A stretch of 64,000 bases of DNA from Fen-1362 sp049516395 (GCA_049516395.1 JBEKTD010000002.1:310001-374000), one strand, 5' to 3'. Positions 34,873 through 43,271 are shown, counted from the first letter of the stretch. Numbers and translations: made by a program. Notes: generated by a model from the letters alone, not told the origin.

Positions 34873-35103
34873 TTACCCAACGCTGCCGGGTTTGTCGATG
34901 TCGCTGTTTTCGTAGTCGATAGCAATCTTGTCTCGCTTGATTTCCTCGACGACGATTTGAAGCTGGCCCATACCCTCGGCGTCTTCAATCAAAGGCCTCG
35001 CGCCCTGCATCAATTCCATCAGCCGTTTCTGAATCAGGGCCGTTAACTTGAACCGCCCGCCGACTTTTTTCACTAACTCGATATTTTTAAGGTCTTCAAT
35101 CAT
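34873..35103 (-). CDS. rpoZ: RNA polymerase omega subunit
   Basis: A 76-aa protein that helps assemble and stabilise the beta-prime subunit. The pattern GGRFKLTALIQKRLMELMQGARPLI matches the conserved omega core (YxLVxxAxxRARxLxxG). GGAG precedes the ATG. Its position after gmk and before coaC is the common gmk-rpoZ-dfp order. Confidence 0.88.
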   Translation of the reverse strand: MIEDLKNIELVKKVGGRFKLTALIQKRLMELMQGARPLIEDAEGMGQLQIVVEEIKRDKIAIDYENSDIDKPGSVG

Positions 35104-35136
35104 TTATTCGACTCCACAATTAATTGCCTATGCCGC

Positions 35137-35718
35137 TTATTTCTTCCGTGTCGTTTCGATTATTCCTATTATTTCATTTACCGCCACATTCAGCTTGTCA
35201 TTTACAACCATACACTGGTAATCCTGCTTGGCGACCGCAATCTCGTTCGACGCCTGGCTGAGGCGGCGCTTTGCCGCTTCTTCGTCGTCTCTGCCTCTGC
35301 CATGCAACCGGCCCGCAAGCTCCTTTGGCGTCGGGGCGAGTATAAATATCATTACCGTATCCGGATACAACTTCTTAACCTGTTTGCCGCCCTGAACGTC
35401 TATCTCCAGAATCACTACTTTGCCGGCGGCAATCGCCTCATCAACTTTGTCCTTCGGCGTGCCGTAAAAATTGCCGAAGACCTCAGCGTGTTCCAGCAGC
35501 AGGCCCTTTTCGATTCGCCGCTGAAACTCATCTTTGCCGACAAACCAGTAATCTTTGCCATCAGCTTCTTTCGGCGTTCTTTGTCGCGTAGTTACCGAAA
35601 CGCTCAGGCACGCGTCGTCCAGCCGTTTGACCAGCTCTTTGCAAATCGTCCCCTTGCCGACGCCGCTGGGGCCGCTTATTACGACAATAATTCCCTTTGA
35701 CGCTTGTAACCTGCTCAT
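35137..35718 (-). CDS. gmk: Guanylate kinase
   Basis: Phosphorylates GMP to GDP. The P-loop is GPSGVGKGT, the GMP-binding segments are SVTTRQRTPKEADGKDYWFV and EHAEVFGNFYGTP, and the lid/adenine region carries LAGRLHGRGRDDEE. Length 193 aa is standard. It lies 10 bp after yicC and before rpoZ. Confidence 0.96.
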   Translation of the reverse strand: MSRLQASKGIIVVISGPSGVGKGTICKELVKRLDDACLSVSVTTRQRTPKEADGKDYWFVGKDEFQRRIEKGLLLEHAEVFGNFYGTPKDKVDEAIAAGKVVILEIDVQGGKQVKKLYPDTVMIFILAPTPKELAGRLHGRGRDDEEAAKRRLSQASNEIAVAKQDYQCMVVNDKLNVAVNEIIGIIETTRKK

Positions 35719-35728
35719 CGGCGATTCG

Positions 35729-36619
35729 TTATTCCACGTTCTGGACCTGTTCCTTGATTCGGTCTATCCGGCACTTGATATCCACAACTAAATGCACAAT
35801 CTCGGAGTCGCCTGCCTTGCTGCCGATGGTGTTAGCCTCTCTGAGCATTTCCTGACAGATAAAATCGAGCTTGCGGCCTTCGCCTTGTCCGGCGCTGCTC
35901 TTCAAACCTTTTGCAAACTGCACTAAGTGCGAATCCAACCGGGCGATTTCTTCCGATATGTCCGCCCTGTCCGCGAAAATCGCGACCTCGCGCGATAATG
36001 TCTCGTCATTTAATTTCAGTTTGGCGACCGAGAGCAGCTCCTCGATCCTTTTTTTAAGTTTTTCAGCGTATTGCTTAGGCCCGGCGGCGCTGCGAGTTTG
36101 TATCTGCTCAAGTGAGGTTTTTATCGCCCTGCAATGCTTTTCAAGGTCTGCCGACAGCGCCTCGCCTTCCGCGGCCCGCATCGACCTAAGCCCCTTCAGC
36201 GCCTGGCGCGTAATGGCCAGCACCTTTCGACGAATCCTGTCGGCCTCTTTGCTGCTCGGCACTGCGGGCGACAAAATTCCCGGCAACGCCAGTAATCCGC
36301 CCAAATCAAGCTCACGTTCCAGTCCGCCCGACGGTGAAATTTTGCCGAGCCGTTTCAGCAGCGTGGCCAGCGCCTTTTCGTTTATCTCAAAAAGCGCATC
36401 GGCAGGCGCCCCTTTTTGCCTGAGCGTATAGTTGGCCGTGCCGCGCAACACCTCCCGGCGCAGCTCTTTTTCCACGTCGCTTTCCAGAAACCCAAGCGTC
36501 TCGGGCAGCCGAATTGTCGGCTTGAAATAGCGGTTGTTGACCGTGCTGATTTCGACTAAATAAGTAACGCCGCTCAGCCGGCCTTCCGCGTTCCCGTATC
36601 CGGTCATACTATTTATCAT
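35729..36619 (-). CDS. yicC: YicC family protein (putative endoribonuclease)
   Basis: 296 aa with the typical N-terminus INSMTGYGNAEG and C-terminus FICQEMLREANTIGSKAGD. In Escherichia coli YicC influences small-RNA decay and homologues have ribonuclease activity. It stands upstream of gmk, the common gene order, and downstream of secG. Confidence 0.93.
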   Translation of the reverse strand: MINSMTGYGNAEGRLSGVTYLVEISTVNNRYFKPTIRLPETLGFLESDVEKELRREVLRGTANYTLRQKGAPADALFEINEKALATLLKRLGKISPSGGLERELDLGGLLALPGILSPAVPSSKEADRIRRKVLAITRQALKGLRSMRAAEGEALSADLEKHCRAIKTSLEQIQTRSAAGPKQYAEKLKKRIEELLSVAKLKLNDETLSREVAIFADRADISEEIARLDSHLVQFAKGLKSSAGQGEGRKLDFICQEMLREANTIGSKAGDSEIVHLVVDIKCRIDRIKEQVQNVE

Positions 36620-36688
36620 AGCGATTCAGCCCTCATTACATATATCGCCGGCAGGAAAACACTTTACCCCAAACTATGACACGCACAT

Positions 36689-37075
36689 CTATTGCTGGGT
36701 CTGTCCCTGCTGGTCTGCCGGCGCAGGCGCAGCCGGAGTTGTTGGCTGCTCTGTCTCTCTGCCGGTATCATTGCTGGTTATCGGAGCGGGCGTTCTCGAC
36801 GCCGGCCCGCTTGTTGACGGACGCCACCACTTGTCCAGCACAAGAGCAACAATTATAAATAAGCTGGCCATGCTGATAGTAATCCACGTAAGAACATCAC
36901 CTGTCTTGCTGCCCAGTATGCCGCTGGCCATACCGCCGGCAAAAGCGCCGCTAAGTCCGCCGCCTTTGCCTTTTTGAATCAATACCACCAGGATAAGCGC
37001 CACCGAGCCAATCACAAAAATCGTCGCGAGAACGCTCATTACGAAACCTGCCGCCAATACCGGATTCAATGCCAT
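36689..37075 (-). CDS. secG: Protein translocase subunit SecG
   Basis: Auxiliary subunit of the SecYEG channel. Two TM helices (about 12-35 and 61-82) flank the conserved loop LIQKGKGGGLSGAFAGG. A Pro/Thr/Ala/Gln-rich tail of some 40 residues extends the protein to 128 aa. AGGGGAC precedes the ATG. It follows tpiA, a common neighbour. Confidence 0.92.
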   Translation of the reverse strand: MALNPVLAAGFVMSVLATIFVIGSVALILVVLIQKGKGGGLSGAFAGGMASGILGSKTGDVLTWITISMASLFIIVALVLDKWWRPSTSGPASRTPAPITSNDTGRETEQPTTPAAPAPADQQGQTQQ

Positions 37076-37108
37076 AATATGTCCCCTATTTCGTTTATTT
37101 TTTTATAA

Positions 37109-37870
37109 TCAAACTGACGCTTTAACAATCGCCACAAAATCTTCCATTTTCAAACTTGCTCCGCCGACCAATAAGCCGTCAACATCTTCCTGCGACATCA
37201 ACTCGCCAGCGTTGTCCGGCTTGACCGACCCGCCATACTGAATGCGAATCGCATCGGCAATCTTCCTGTCATATATCTGGGCAACTAACTTCCGAATTAA
37301 CGCGTGCACTTCCTGCGCCTGCTGAGGCGTCGCGGTCAACCCCGTCCCTATCGCCCATACCGGCTCATAGGCAATCGTAACAGCCGACATCTTCTCTGCG
37401 ATTAATCCCGCCAGGCCCTTTTTCATCTGCCGCGTTACTACCTCATCGGTTTTGTTCGCCTTTCGCTCATCGAGCAGCTCGCCTACGCACAAAATCGGCA
37501 AAAGCCCGCCCAATATGGCCGCGTGAACCTTTTTATTTATCAGCTCGTCGGTCTCGCCGATAACGTGCCGTCTCTCTGAATGACCGCATAACGCGTAAGC
37601 GCAGCCGACGTCCTTAAGCATCGCGGCACTTATCTCGCCCGTAAACGCGCCTTTCTGCTCGAAGTAAATATCCTGCGAGCCAAGCGCGATATGCGACGAT
37701 TGAAGGGCCTTGCCCACCTGCTGCAAGTACACAAACGGCGGGCACACGGCTACGTCAACTTTGCTGCCCGCCATTTCTCTACAACCTGAAACGACGCCTT
37801 CAGCCAGCTTGACAGAGCTGTGAACATCGGTGTTCATTTTCCAGTTGCCCGCTATAAACGATTTCCGCAT
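37109..37870 (-). CDS. tpiA: Triose-phosphate isomerase
   Basis: Interconverts DHAP and glyceraldehyde-3-phosphate. Active-site elements are present: NWKMN (Lys), YALCGHSERR (His) and IAYEPVWAIGTG (Glu), with phosphate-binding YGGSVKPDN. 253 aa is normal. AGGAG precedes the ATG. It is the second gene of the operon, before secG. Confidence 0.97.
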   Translation of the reverse strand: MRKSFIAGNWKMNTDVHSSVKLAEGVVSGCREMAGSKVDVAVCPPFVYLQQVGKALQSSHIALGSQDIYFEQKGAFTGEISAAMLKDVGCAYALCGHSERRHVIGETDELINKKVHAAILGGLLPILCVGELLDERKANKTDEVVTRQMKKGLAGLIAEKMSAVTIAYEPVWAIGTGLTATPQQAQEVHALIRKLVAQIYDRKIADAIRIQYGGSVKPDNAGELMSQEDVDGLLVGGASLKMEDFVAIVKASV

Positions 37871-37885
37871 CTTGCTCTCCTAAAT

Positions 37886-38968
37886 TTATCCTAAAACTTC
37901 CGTCGCCCGCGGGAAACTGCCCAGCACCGAAAGCTGCAGGCAGTGTTTTTTCGCCTCGTCGAAGGCCTTCTGAACTTTTTCGTCGCTGCGGTGACCCAGA
38001 AAATCCACAAAGAAATAATATTCCCATTGTCTTTTTTTGCTGGGTCTCGATTCTATATTAGTCAGGTTTACATCATATTTTTTGAATACTTCGAGCACAT
38101 CGACCAGGGCGCCTGCCTTGTGGGCAGTGCTGAATATCGCCGCGGTCTTGTCTTCGCCGGTGGGCCTGGCGTCTTCGCGCCCGACCACAAAAAATCTCGT
38201 TACGTTGTTGGGCGTGTCCTCGATGTTTTCGCACACGATTTTAAGCCCATACAGTTCCGCCGCCACAATCGAACCAATTGCCGCCGACTTCGCTTCTTTG
38301 GCGGCCTTCTGCGCCGCTTTTGCGGTTGACGGCTCTGCTACGGTCTTCGCCTCTTTGAAGGTCGCGGCCAGCCAGTTGCGGCACTGCATAAAGACCTCCG
38401 GCTTCGAATAAATTTTCTCTATCTGGTCTATGCTGCAGTTGGCCAAAAGATTGTTATGAATCGCCATCAAAATCTCCGAGCAAACCTTCACATCCGAATC
38501 CACCAGGGCGTCCAGCGTCTCAATCACGCCGCCGCCCAGAGTATTCTCTATCGGCACAATACCCAAATCGCAATGTCCCTTGCTTACCTCATCCAGGACG
38601 CTGCGAATGTCCGCGAGCGGCTCATAATCCGCGCTTTGCCCGAACTTGCAAATCGCCGCCGTATGACTGTAGCTGCCGCCGGGGCCTAAATAGCCGACCC
38701 GCAACGGCCTTTCCAGAACAAACGACCCGCTCATCAGCTCGCGCCATATCGCCTGCAAACATTTGTTCGGCAGCGGCCCCTTGTTGTGACCGGCCACCTT
38801 CTCAAGCACTTCCTTCTCACGGTCCGGCGCATACACGGGCTTACCCGTCTCGTTCTTGAGCTTGCCGATGTTTACCACAACATTGGCACGCTCGTTGAGC
38901 AACTCGACAAGCTTGCGGTCAATCCCGTCAATCTGTTTTCTAAGGTCTTCTAAAGACAAAATTTCCAC
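37886..38968 (-). CDS. pheA: Bifunctional chorismate mutase / prephenate dehydratase (P-protein)
   Basis: Makes phenylpyruvate for phenylalanine synthesis. Residues about 5-85 are an AroQ-type chorismate mutase (LRKQIDGIDRKLVELLNERA, PVYAPDREKEVLEKV). A prephenate dehydratase domain follows (GYLGPGGSYSHTAA, VPIENTLGGGV, catalytic Thr in NVTRFFVVG). The C-terminal ACT domain has ESRPSKKRQWEYYFFVDF, the phenylalanine site for feedback inhibition. The start is GTG with AAGGGGG upstream. As the most upstream gene of the block, its promoter probably drives the operon, but no clear promoter is visible. Confidence 0.95.
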   Translation of the reverse strand: MEILSLEDLRKQIDGIDRKLVELLNERANVVVNIGKLKNETGKPVYAPDREKEVLEKVAGHNKGPLPNKCLQAIWRELMSGSFVLERPLRVGYLGPGGSYSHTAAICKFGQSADYEPLADIRSVLDEVSKGHCDLGIVPIENTLGGGVIETLDALVDSDVKVCSEILMAIHNNLLANCSIDQIEKIYSKPEVFMQCRNWLAATFKEAKTVAEPSTAKAAQKAAKEAKSAAIGSIVAAELYGLKIVCENIEDTPNNVTRFFVVGREDARPTGEDKTAAIFSTAHKAGALVDVLEVFKKYDVNLTNIESRPSKKRQWEYYFFVDFLGHRSDEKVQKAFDEAKKHCLQLSVLGSFPRATEVLG

Positions 38969-39106
38969 CTGCCCCCTTACTTGTTTTTGATAAGAAAACG
39001 CGGGAGCGTTAAACCTTTTACCTGCACAGATTTACAAACCCGCTCTTCTAACATAATTTCCCTCTTGCGTCAACGACTTTGCCTCGTTTAATATGATTTT
39101 TGTGGT

Positions 39107-39183
39107 TGTAAGGATGAAGCCACAAAGACACCAGGACACTAAAGTTTTAATTAAATAAAAAGCTCTTCGTGCCTTTGTGCCTC
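39107..39183. repeat. Intergenic imperfect inverted repeat between pheA and ogt
   Basis: GAAGCCACAAAGACACCAGG on one side and CTTCGTGCCTTTGTGCC on the other are roughly complementary around an AT-rich centre. Similar stretches built from ACAAAGACAC / GTGTCTTTGT occur between genes in many bacteria. The rest of the 250-bp gap shows no gene. Confidence 0.35.
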
Positions 39184-39218
39184 CCGTAAGGGATGGCCAA
39201 GCCATTAGTGGTAAAACT

Positions 39219-39719
39219 ATGAAATACACGATTTTCAGTACTGCCTGGGGGTATTTTGGCTTGGCTGCCGACAAGAAGGGGCTTATTCGCACCTGTTTGC
39301 CGCACAAAGACCGCAAAACTGTTGAAAAATGCCTCCTTGCTGGCCTCGAAAACCCCCAATTTAACAAAAACCTCCTGAGGCCCCTGCAAAAACAAATAAT
39401 CGCCTATTTTGCCGGAAAATCCACTCTCCGTCCTCAGTCCTCCGCCCTCCGTCTTCTGAATCTTACGCCCTTCGCCCGCAAAGTGTTGGCCGCCTGTCGA
39501 AAAATACCCGCCGGCAAGACAGTTTCCTATTCCCAGTTGGCTGGTATGATTGGCAAACCCCGCGCCAGCAGAGCAGTCGGCAGCGCATTGGCGAGAAATC
39601 CTATCCCCCTGATTATCCCCTGCCATCGCGTCATTCATTCCGATGGCTCACTCGGCAACTTCAGCGCATTCGGCGGCACGAGCACCAAATCAAAACTCAT
39701 TAAGCTCGAAAAATCCTGA
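39219..39719 (+). CDS. ogt: Methylated-DNA-protein-cysteine methyltransferase
   Basis: Suicide repair protein for O6-alkylguanine. The acceptor motif is IIPCHRVI with C135. The winged-helix DNA-binding part is KIPAGKTVSYSQLAGMIGKPRASRAVG, containing the arginine finger. The ATG at 39219 matches the family start (MKYTIFST); the ORF-extending start at 39177 adds an unrelated stretch. No good ribosome-binding site is visible. 166 aa is normal. Confidence 0.92.
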   Translation: MKYTIFSTAWGYFGLAADKKGLIRTCLPHKDRKTVEKCLLAGLENPQFNKNLLRPLQKQIIAYFAGKSTLRPQSSALRLLNLTPFARKVLAACRKIPAGKTVSYSQLAGMIGKPRASRAVGSALARNPIPLIIPCHRVIHSDGSLGNFSAFGGTSTKSKLIKLEKS

Positions 39720-39754
39720 AACGTTCTTACTAGCACAAAAATATGCTTTCATTG

Positions 39755-39783
39755 TTGACGCTACCATAAGACCATTGTATGCT
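39755..39783 (+). promoter_or_regulatory. Probable leaderless promoter of the deaminase gene
   Basis: TTGACG (39755-39760), a 17-nt spacer and TATGCT (39778-39783). The predicted start of transcription (about 39790) falls 2 nt before the ATG at 39792, and no Shine-Dalgarno sequence is present. Confidence 0.45.
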
Positions 39784-39791
39784 TATAAAAT

Positions 39792-41003
39792 ATGACAACA
39801 CCTAGCCCGCATGTTATAGGATTGACGGGGTCGTTTGGTAGCGGCTGTACTTATGTAGCCCAAAATATCCTCCAAACGGGAAGAGGGTATAAGTGTATAT
39901 CTCTTTCGAATGACATTCTTAAGCCTCTATTTCGAGAAAAGACTGGCAAAGATCCAAGCCAATGTCTCCGCCATGAACTACAAGAATTTGGGGATGAGAT
40001 TCGTCAAGATGCAAGTAAAGGATCTGGCTACTTAGCAGACGAAGCCATAAGAAAAATTAATTCCGCCAAAGATCCAAATGGAACTTGGGTTGTTGATAGC
40101 ATAAAGAATCCAGCAGAAATTCATTCTCTGAGAAGTTATTTCCCAAATTTCTTTCTCCTGGGTGTTCATGCGGAAAGAGAAACCAGATGGACAAGATCTC
40201 AAAAAAAATATAAAGGGAATTGGCAAGCATTTAATGATGACGACTCGAATGACACAGGAGATGACAATCCTATTCATGGTCAGCGAGTTGGCGATTGTTT
40301 CTACGAATCAGACATCGTAATAACAAACCAGACGGACTTTACAGAGGTTGGCAATATAGAGTTCACGAAATTCTCCGAGAAACTCTTTCAATACGTAGAC
40401 TTATTGCAAAAACCCTTAGGAAGACAGCAGCCCCTCAAGCACGACGAGGCTCTGATGGCTATGGCATATGCCATGAGCCAGCGTTCAAGTTGTCTACAGA
40501 GAAAAGTTGGAGCACTGATAGCAGACGACCAAGGCAATATTATCAGTTCAGGGTATAATGAGGTTCCTCCTGATGAGACACCTTGTGTTAAAGAATACAC
40601 CAAGTGCCATAGAAAATGGTTAATAGATAATTTTTTCGCAACATTAAGCGATGCGCTCCCAGAGGCAAAAGGCAAAGAAGGTCAGTTAAAATCCTTGTTC
40701 CGTAAGCAATTCAAGATTCTTGATTATTGTCGTGCCCTCCACGCAGAGGAAAATGCGCTAATGAACTTAGTACGACATGGGAAATCTATTTCCCTTGAAC
40801 GGTGTACTCTGTATACTACCACTTACCCGTGCCGGATGTGCGCTAATAAAATTGTTAAATCTGGTATCAGAAACATAGTATACATAGAGCCATATCCAGA
40901 TGAGGCAGCAAAACAAATCCTGGAACATGCGGGAGTCAAATGGAAGTTCTTTGAAGGCGTAACCTACAGATCGTACTTTAGGCTGTATGGAGAAGAAAAA
41001 TGA
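39792..41003 (+). CDS. AvcD-like antiphage deoxycytidylate deaminase with N-terminal P-loop-like domain
   Basis: 403 aa. Residues 1-200 resemble a nucleoside-kinase-like fold with the glycine-rich loop GSFGSGCT at 13-20, in which the Walker lysine is replaced by Cys. The C-terminal half is a zinc-dependent deoxycytidylate deaminase: H317 and E319 in HAEENAL, C347 and C350 in PCRMC. This two-domain layout is that of AvcD/DCD defence proteins, which deaminate dCMP/dCTP and deplete nucleotides during phage infection. Vibrio AvcD is held inactive by the AvcI RNA; the 72-nt gap upstream here is too short for an RNA of that kind and looks like a promoter. The gene overlaps its downstream partner by ATGA. 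An ordinary dCMP deaminase is less likely because of the N-terminal domain. Confidence 0.8.
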   Translation: MTTPSPHVIGLTGSFGSGCTYVAQNILQTGRGYKCISLSNDILKPLFREKTGKDPSQCLRHELQEFGDEIRQDASKGSGYLADEAIRKINSAKDPNGTWVVDSIKNPAEIHSLRSYFPNFFLLGVHAERETRWTRSQKKYKGNWQAFNDDDSNDTGDDNPIHGQRVGDCFYESDIVITNQTDFTEVGNIEFTKFSEKLFQYVDLLQKPLGRQQPLKHDEALMAMAYAMSQRSSCLQRKVGALIADDQGNIISSGYNEVPPDETPCVKEYTKCHRKWLIDNFFATLSDALPEAKGKEGQLKSLFRKQFKILDYCRALHAEENALMNLVRHGKSISLERCTLYTTTYPCRMCANKIVKSGIRNIVYIEPYPDEAAKQILEHAGVKWKFFEGVTYRSYFRLYGEEK

Positions 41004-41566
41004 GAAAGTGCCCAAAATGTGGAAAGTGGACGCTCGAATTTGACGACTACTTCGGTCGTTATAGATGTTTTAATCCAGGCTGCGATTGGATACCCGCCTC
41101 ATCGGCGGAACGCACAATAAAACTGCTCGAACGACATGAACAACCTAAATTGGTGTGTCAGGAAAGTGTGCCCAAAATAGGCGTACAAGTCCAAGTCAAA
41201 TATGATTCCGTAAACGACACTCTTTCCTTCGACTTCGGAATGAATCAGCCCACAATTGATCTGCCAGAACCGGACGGGAGAATAATTTGGAAAATCTCTC
41301 CGTTCACTGACACAGTGGTCGGCTTTGAGATATTGGAAGCAAAGAATTTTGGTGTATCACAGGTGCGAGTAGATATTGCTGCTCGCAAGGAAAACATCGA
41401 GAAAAATCTCAATAGGATACCTGGAGCATTTGCATCGGGTCGCCCTACAAGGATGTTGATCACTGGTGTCGCTTTGACTATAGACCAGTCTGCGCAATCA
41501 CAAGATACCTGCCCGGCATTTCTGGATGCAATAACAAAGTTCGAATCAAGTTACTGCCACAAATGA
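41000..41566 (+). CDS. Zinc-ribbon protein with DUF2283-like domain, partner of the deaminase
   Basis: 188 aa. Residues 1-30 form a zinc ribbon (CPKCGKWTLEFDDYFGRYRC + NPGC). Residues about 69-122 follow the DUF2283 pattern: VQVKYDSVNDTLSFDFG, then a segment ending VVGFEILEAKNFG. The start overlaps the deaminase stop (ATGA), so the two are translationally coupled. A regulatory or sensing role beside the deaminase is inferred. No published partner of this type is known to me. The stop lies 25 bp before the IS target duplication, so the insertion left the gene intact. Confidence 0.6.
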   Translation: MRKCPKCGKWTLEFDDYFGRYRCFNPGCDWIPASSAERTIKLLERHEQPKLVCQESVPKIGVQVQVKYDSVNDTLSFDFGMNQPTIDLPEPDGRIIWKISPFTDTVVGFEILEAKNFGVSQVRVDIAARKENIEKNLNRIPGAFASGRPTRMLITGVALTIDQSAQSQDTCPAFLDAITKFESSYCHK

Positions 41567-41591
41567 TAGTAGTGTGCAAAATTATCCCCAA

Positions 41592-41599
41592 AGGCATTC
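41592..41599 (+). repeat. Target site duplication, left copy (AGGCATTC)
   Basis: AGGCATTC directly abuts the left inverted repeat and is repeated exactly at 44603-44610, outside the right inverted repeat. Eight bp is typical for IS1-family transposition. Confidence 0.9.
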
Positions 41600-41617
41600 G
41601 GTAGTGTCCTAATTTGA
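41600..41617 (+). repeat. Left terminal inverted repeat of the IS1-family element
   Basis: GGTAGTGTCCTAATTTGA, identical over 18 of 18 bases to the reverse complement of 44585-44602. It begins GGT like the IS1 family ends. Confidence 0.92.
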
Positions 41618-41649
41618 AATAATTTTTTTGTTTTTTTTGAAATGTGAAT

Positions 41650-42030
41650 AAAAAAAGGGGTTGGCAGGAATAGTCCTTGCTACTCTCTTATTCTGGGAAT
41701 CCTAAGTCAACAGAGCAAGTGAGCTACACTCATTCTGTTAGGTCGCTTAAACCCCTTAGGGCCAGCTTCAGAGTAGCTTCGACAAACTAATCCGAACCTT
41801 ATTCTGGTTATCGCTTTCGCGGCCAGAACCATTAAACCACGTCAAAGTTCAATGGTGGGCATTGGTTAACCGCTTGCGCGGGTCCTGTTTCCTTTGGCCC
41901 TGCCAACCTTAAAGACCTCGCCTTATCGAATTATGGGCAGTTGACGCTGCCTAACAAGGGGCAAGAAGTTCAATAGAGCTTTCAAGGTTTGTACTCCTTA
42001 AATCTTTAACTGGCCTTGTTGCCAGCTAAA
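41650..42030 (-). ncRNA. Candidate structured non-coding RNA at the left end of the IS1-family element
   Basis: No ORF in about 450 bp. Helices seen by eye: a 10-bp long-range helix 41659-41668/41899-41908; an 8-bp helix 41679-41686/41770-41777; hairpins 41802-41828, 41870-41881, 41936-41951 and 42010-42025; and a bulged hairpin 41701-41742. On the minus strand two hairpins are capped by GAAA and GCAA (GNRA) tetraloops, which favours a minus-strand RNA. That is the same direction as, and directly downstream of, the transposase genes. The long-range helix is followed on the minus strand by CCTTTTTT. I cannot match it to RNase P, tmRNA, group I or group II introns. Confidence 0.6.
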
Positions 42031-42083
42031 GGAACATTTTACAGTAGTTTTAGCTTTTTGACAAGTAAAGATGGGTGTTTAAT

Positions 42084-42377
42084 TTAGTTTCGGTAATCAG
42101 AAACAATAGATGCTCTAACTGCGGCAAGTGGTGAATCGACCGGGGGTATCTCTAAGACCGTAACATAACGACTTTTGTCGTCTTTGTCGCCTGCGTGATG
42201 CCCCCACGCATAGCATATTTTGGCTTTAGGGTGGTTTGTAAGTTCAAAAACTTCTACTATCCCTTGCCAAACGGGCTTACCTTTGAATTGCTCGTTTACA
42301 GGGATAGACCGTAGATGTTGCGCTTTGCATCCGTGTGCCTTGAATATCGCATCTTGCAATGCTTCTATGTAATTCAT
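42084..42377 (-). CDS. 97-aa ORF overlapping the IS1-family transposase gene, unknown function
   Basis: The ATG overlaps the transposase stop (ATGA), indicating coupled translation. The sequence is well formed, with mixed alpha-beta character (MNYIEALQDAIFKAHGCKAQ, KPVWQGIVEVFELTNHPKAK, YAWGHHAGDKDDKSRYVTVL). I do not recognise a family. Coupling suggests a transposition accessory or regulator. The structured non-coding region begins right after its stop. Confidence 0.6.
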   Translation of the reverse strand: MNYIEALQDAIFKAHGCKAQHLRSIPVNEQFKGKPVWQGIVEVFELTNHPKAKICYAWGHHAGDKDDKSRYVTVLEIPPVDSPLAAVRASIVSDYRN

Positions 42378-43210
42378 TCAGATTGCTCTAATGCCCTGTC
42401 AACAAGTTCGCTTATCGACCACAGCCTATCAGTGGCTTTTATTGCCATAGCCGGGGTCATTCTAATTGTTCGGTGGACTTTGACAAGATTATAATAGGCA
42501 AAGTGTAAAGCAATGGCCGCTTTAAAATTATCCAGCTTTTTGGAAAATGCGTTAGTTAAACGGGTTAGGCGGCGGCAGTGCATACGCAGCGTTAAATTTT
42601 GTCTTTCAATAATGCTTGTGCTGATGTTTTCTGTTTCGGGATAGCCCACAAGCGGATATTTCTTAACAGAAATTATGGGCGGAGGGCTATACCGACTACT
42701 GACCGGAAGCGGTTTTTCCGATATGTATGTTTTTACAATCTGCCCATAGTCAACATTGTCCCCAAAACCTAATTCTATGGCTTCGGCATAAGACTTCATC
42801 GAATCGGACGAAATTTGAACACGGTTTACTAATCGGCTCGATAAGTCCAACACGAATTGGTTGGCTGTATCAGAATCACGCTGACCAACCTTGAAGCACG
42901 GAACGGCTTTCGATTTGGGGTCAATGGCGATAAAAGTCCAAACATCACCAGCGTTTTCTTCGCCAAGTTGGGCGTTTCTACGTTTCTTTGCGATGAAACC
43001 CCATATTTCGTCAAGTTGGATATAATCGCATCGAAGCTTGCGCATAGTTGCGTCCAGAATGCGCTCGCAGCCTTGTCCGACACGAACACCAAGACGCATA
43101 ATAGTATCCCTGTGAATCCCCGTAAGGCGTTCTATCGACCGGATACTTGCGCCCTCAGCTAATGCACCGATAGCAACAATCTGTTTTTCGCGTTTTAGTA
43201 TGTTTGCCAT
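42374..43210 (-). CDS. IS1-family transposase (single-ORF DDE type)
   Basis: 278 aa. An N-terminal HTH (GASIRSIERLTGIHRDTIMRLG) is followed by an IS1-type catalytic core with D67 (QLDEIW), D136 (SSDSMKSY) and E202 (IERQNLTLRMHCRRLTR), the last block being diagnostic of IS1. It is one uninterrupted ORF, so no programmed frameshift is needed, unlike classical IS1 InsAB. AGGAAAG precedes the ATG. A 17-nt palindrome (AAAGCG-TATAA-CGCTTT, 43223-43239) lies in the leader and could limit expression. Confidence 0.93.
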   Translation of the reverse strand: MANILKREKQIVAIGALAEGASIRSIERLTGIHRDTIMRLGVRVGQGCERILDATMRKLRCDYIQLDEIWGFIAKKRRNAQLGEENAGDVWTFIAIDPKSKAVPCFKVGQRDSDTANQFVLDLSSRLVNRVQISSDSMKSYAEAIELGFGDNVDYGQIVKTYISEKPLPVSSRYSPPPIISVKKYPLVGYPETENISTSIIERQNLTLRMHCRRLTRLTNAFSKKLDNFKAAIALHFAYYNLVKVHRTIRMTPAMAIKATDRLWSISELVDRALEQSE

Positions 43211-43243
43211 AACGTCTTTCCTAAAGCGTATAACGCTTTTATC

Positions 43244-43271
43244 TTGACAAATATGCTCAGTTTGCTACAAT
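43244..43271 (+). promoter_or_regulatory. Near-consensus promoter inside the IS1-family element, reading away from the transposase
   Basis: TTGACA (43244-43249), a 16-nt spacer and TACAAT (43266-43271). It would start an RNA at about 43278 running through the tRNA-like region to the hairpin at 43371-43418. Confidence 0.55.

Noticed and set aside
39720..39791. AvcI-like RNA upstream of the deaminase
   Set aside because: The gap is only 72 nt and contains a promoter that leaves no leader.
41650..42030. RNase P RNA, tmRNA or group II intron
   Set aside because: None of their conserved cores (P4/GAGGAAAGTC, tmRNA ends, domain V) could be found on either strand.
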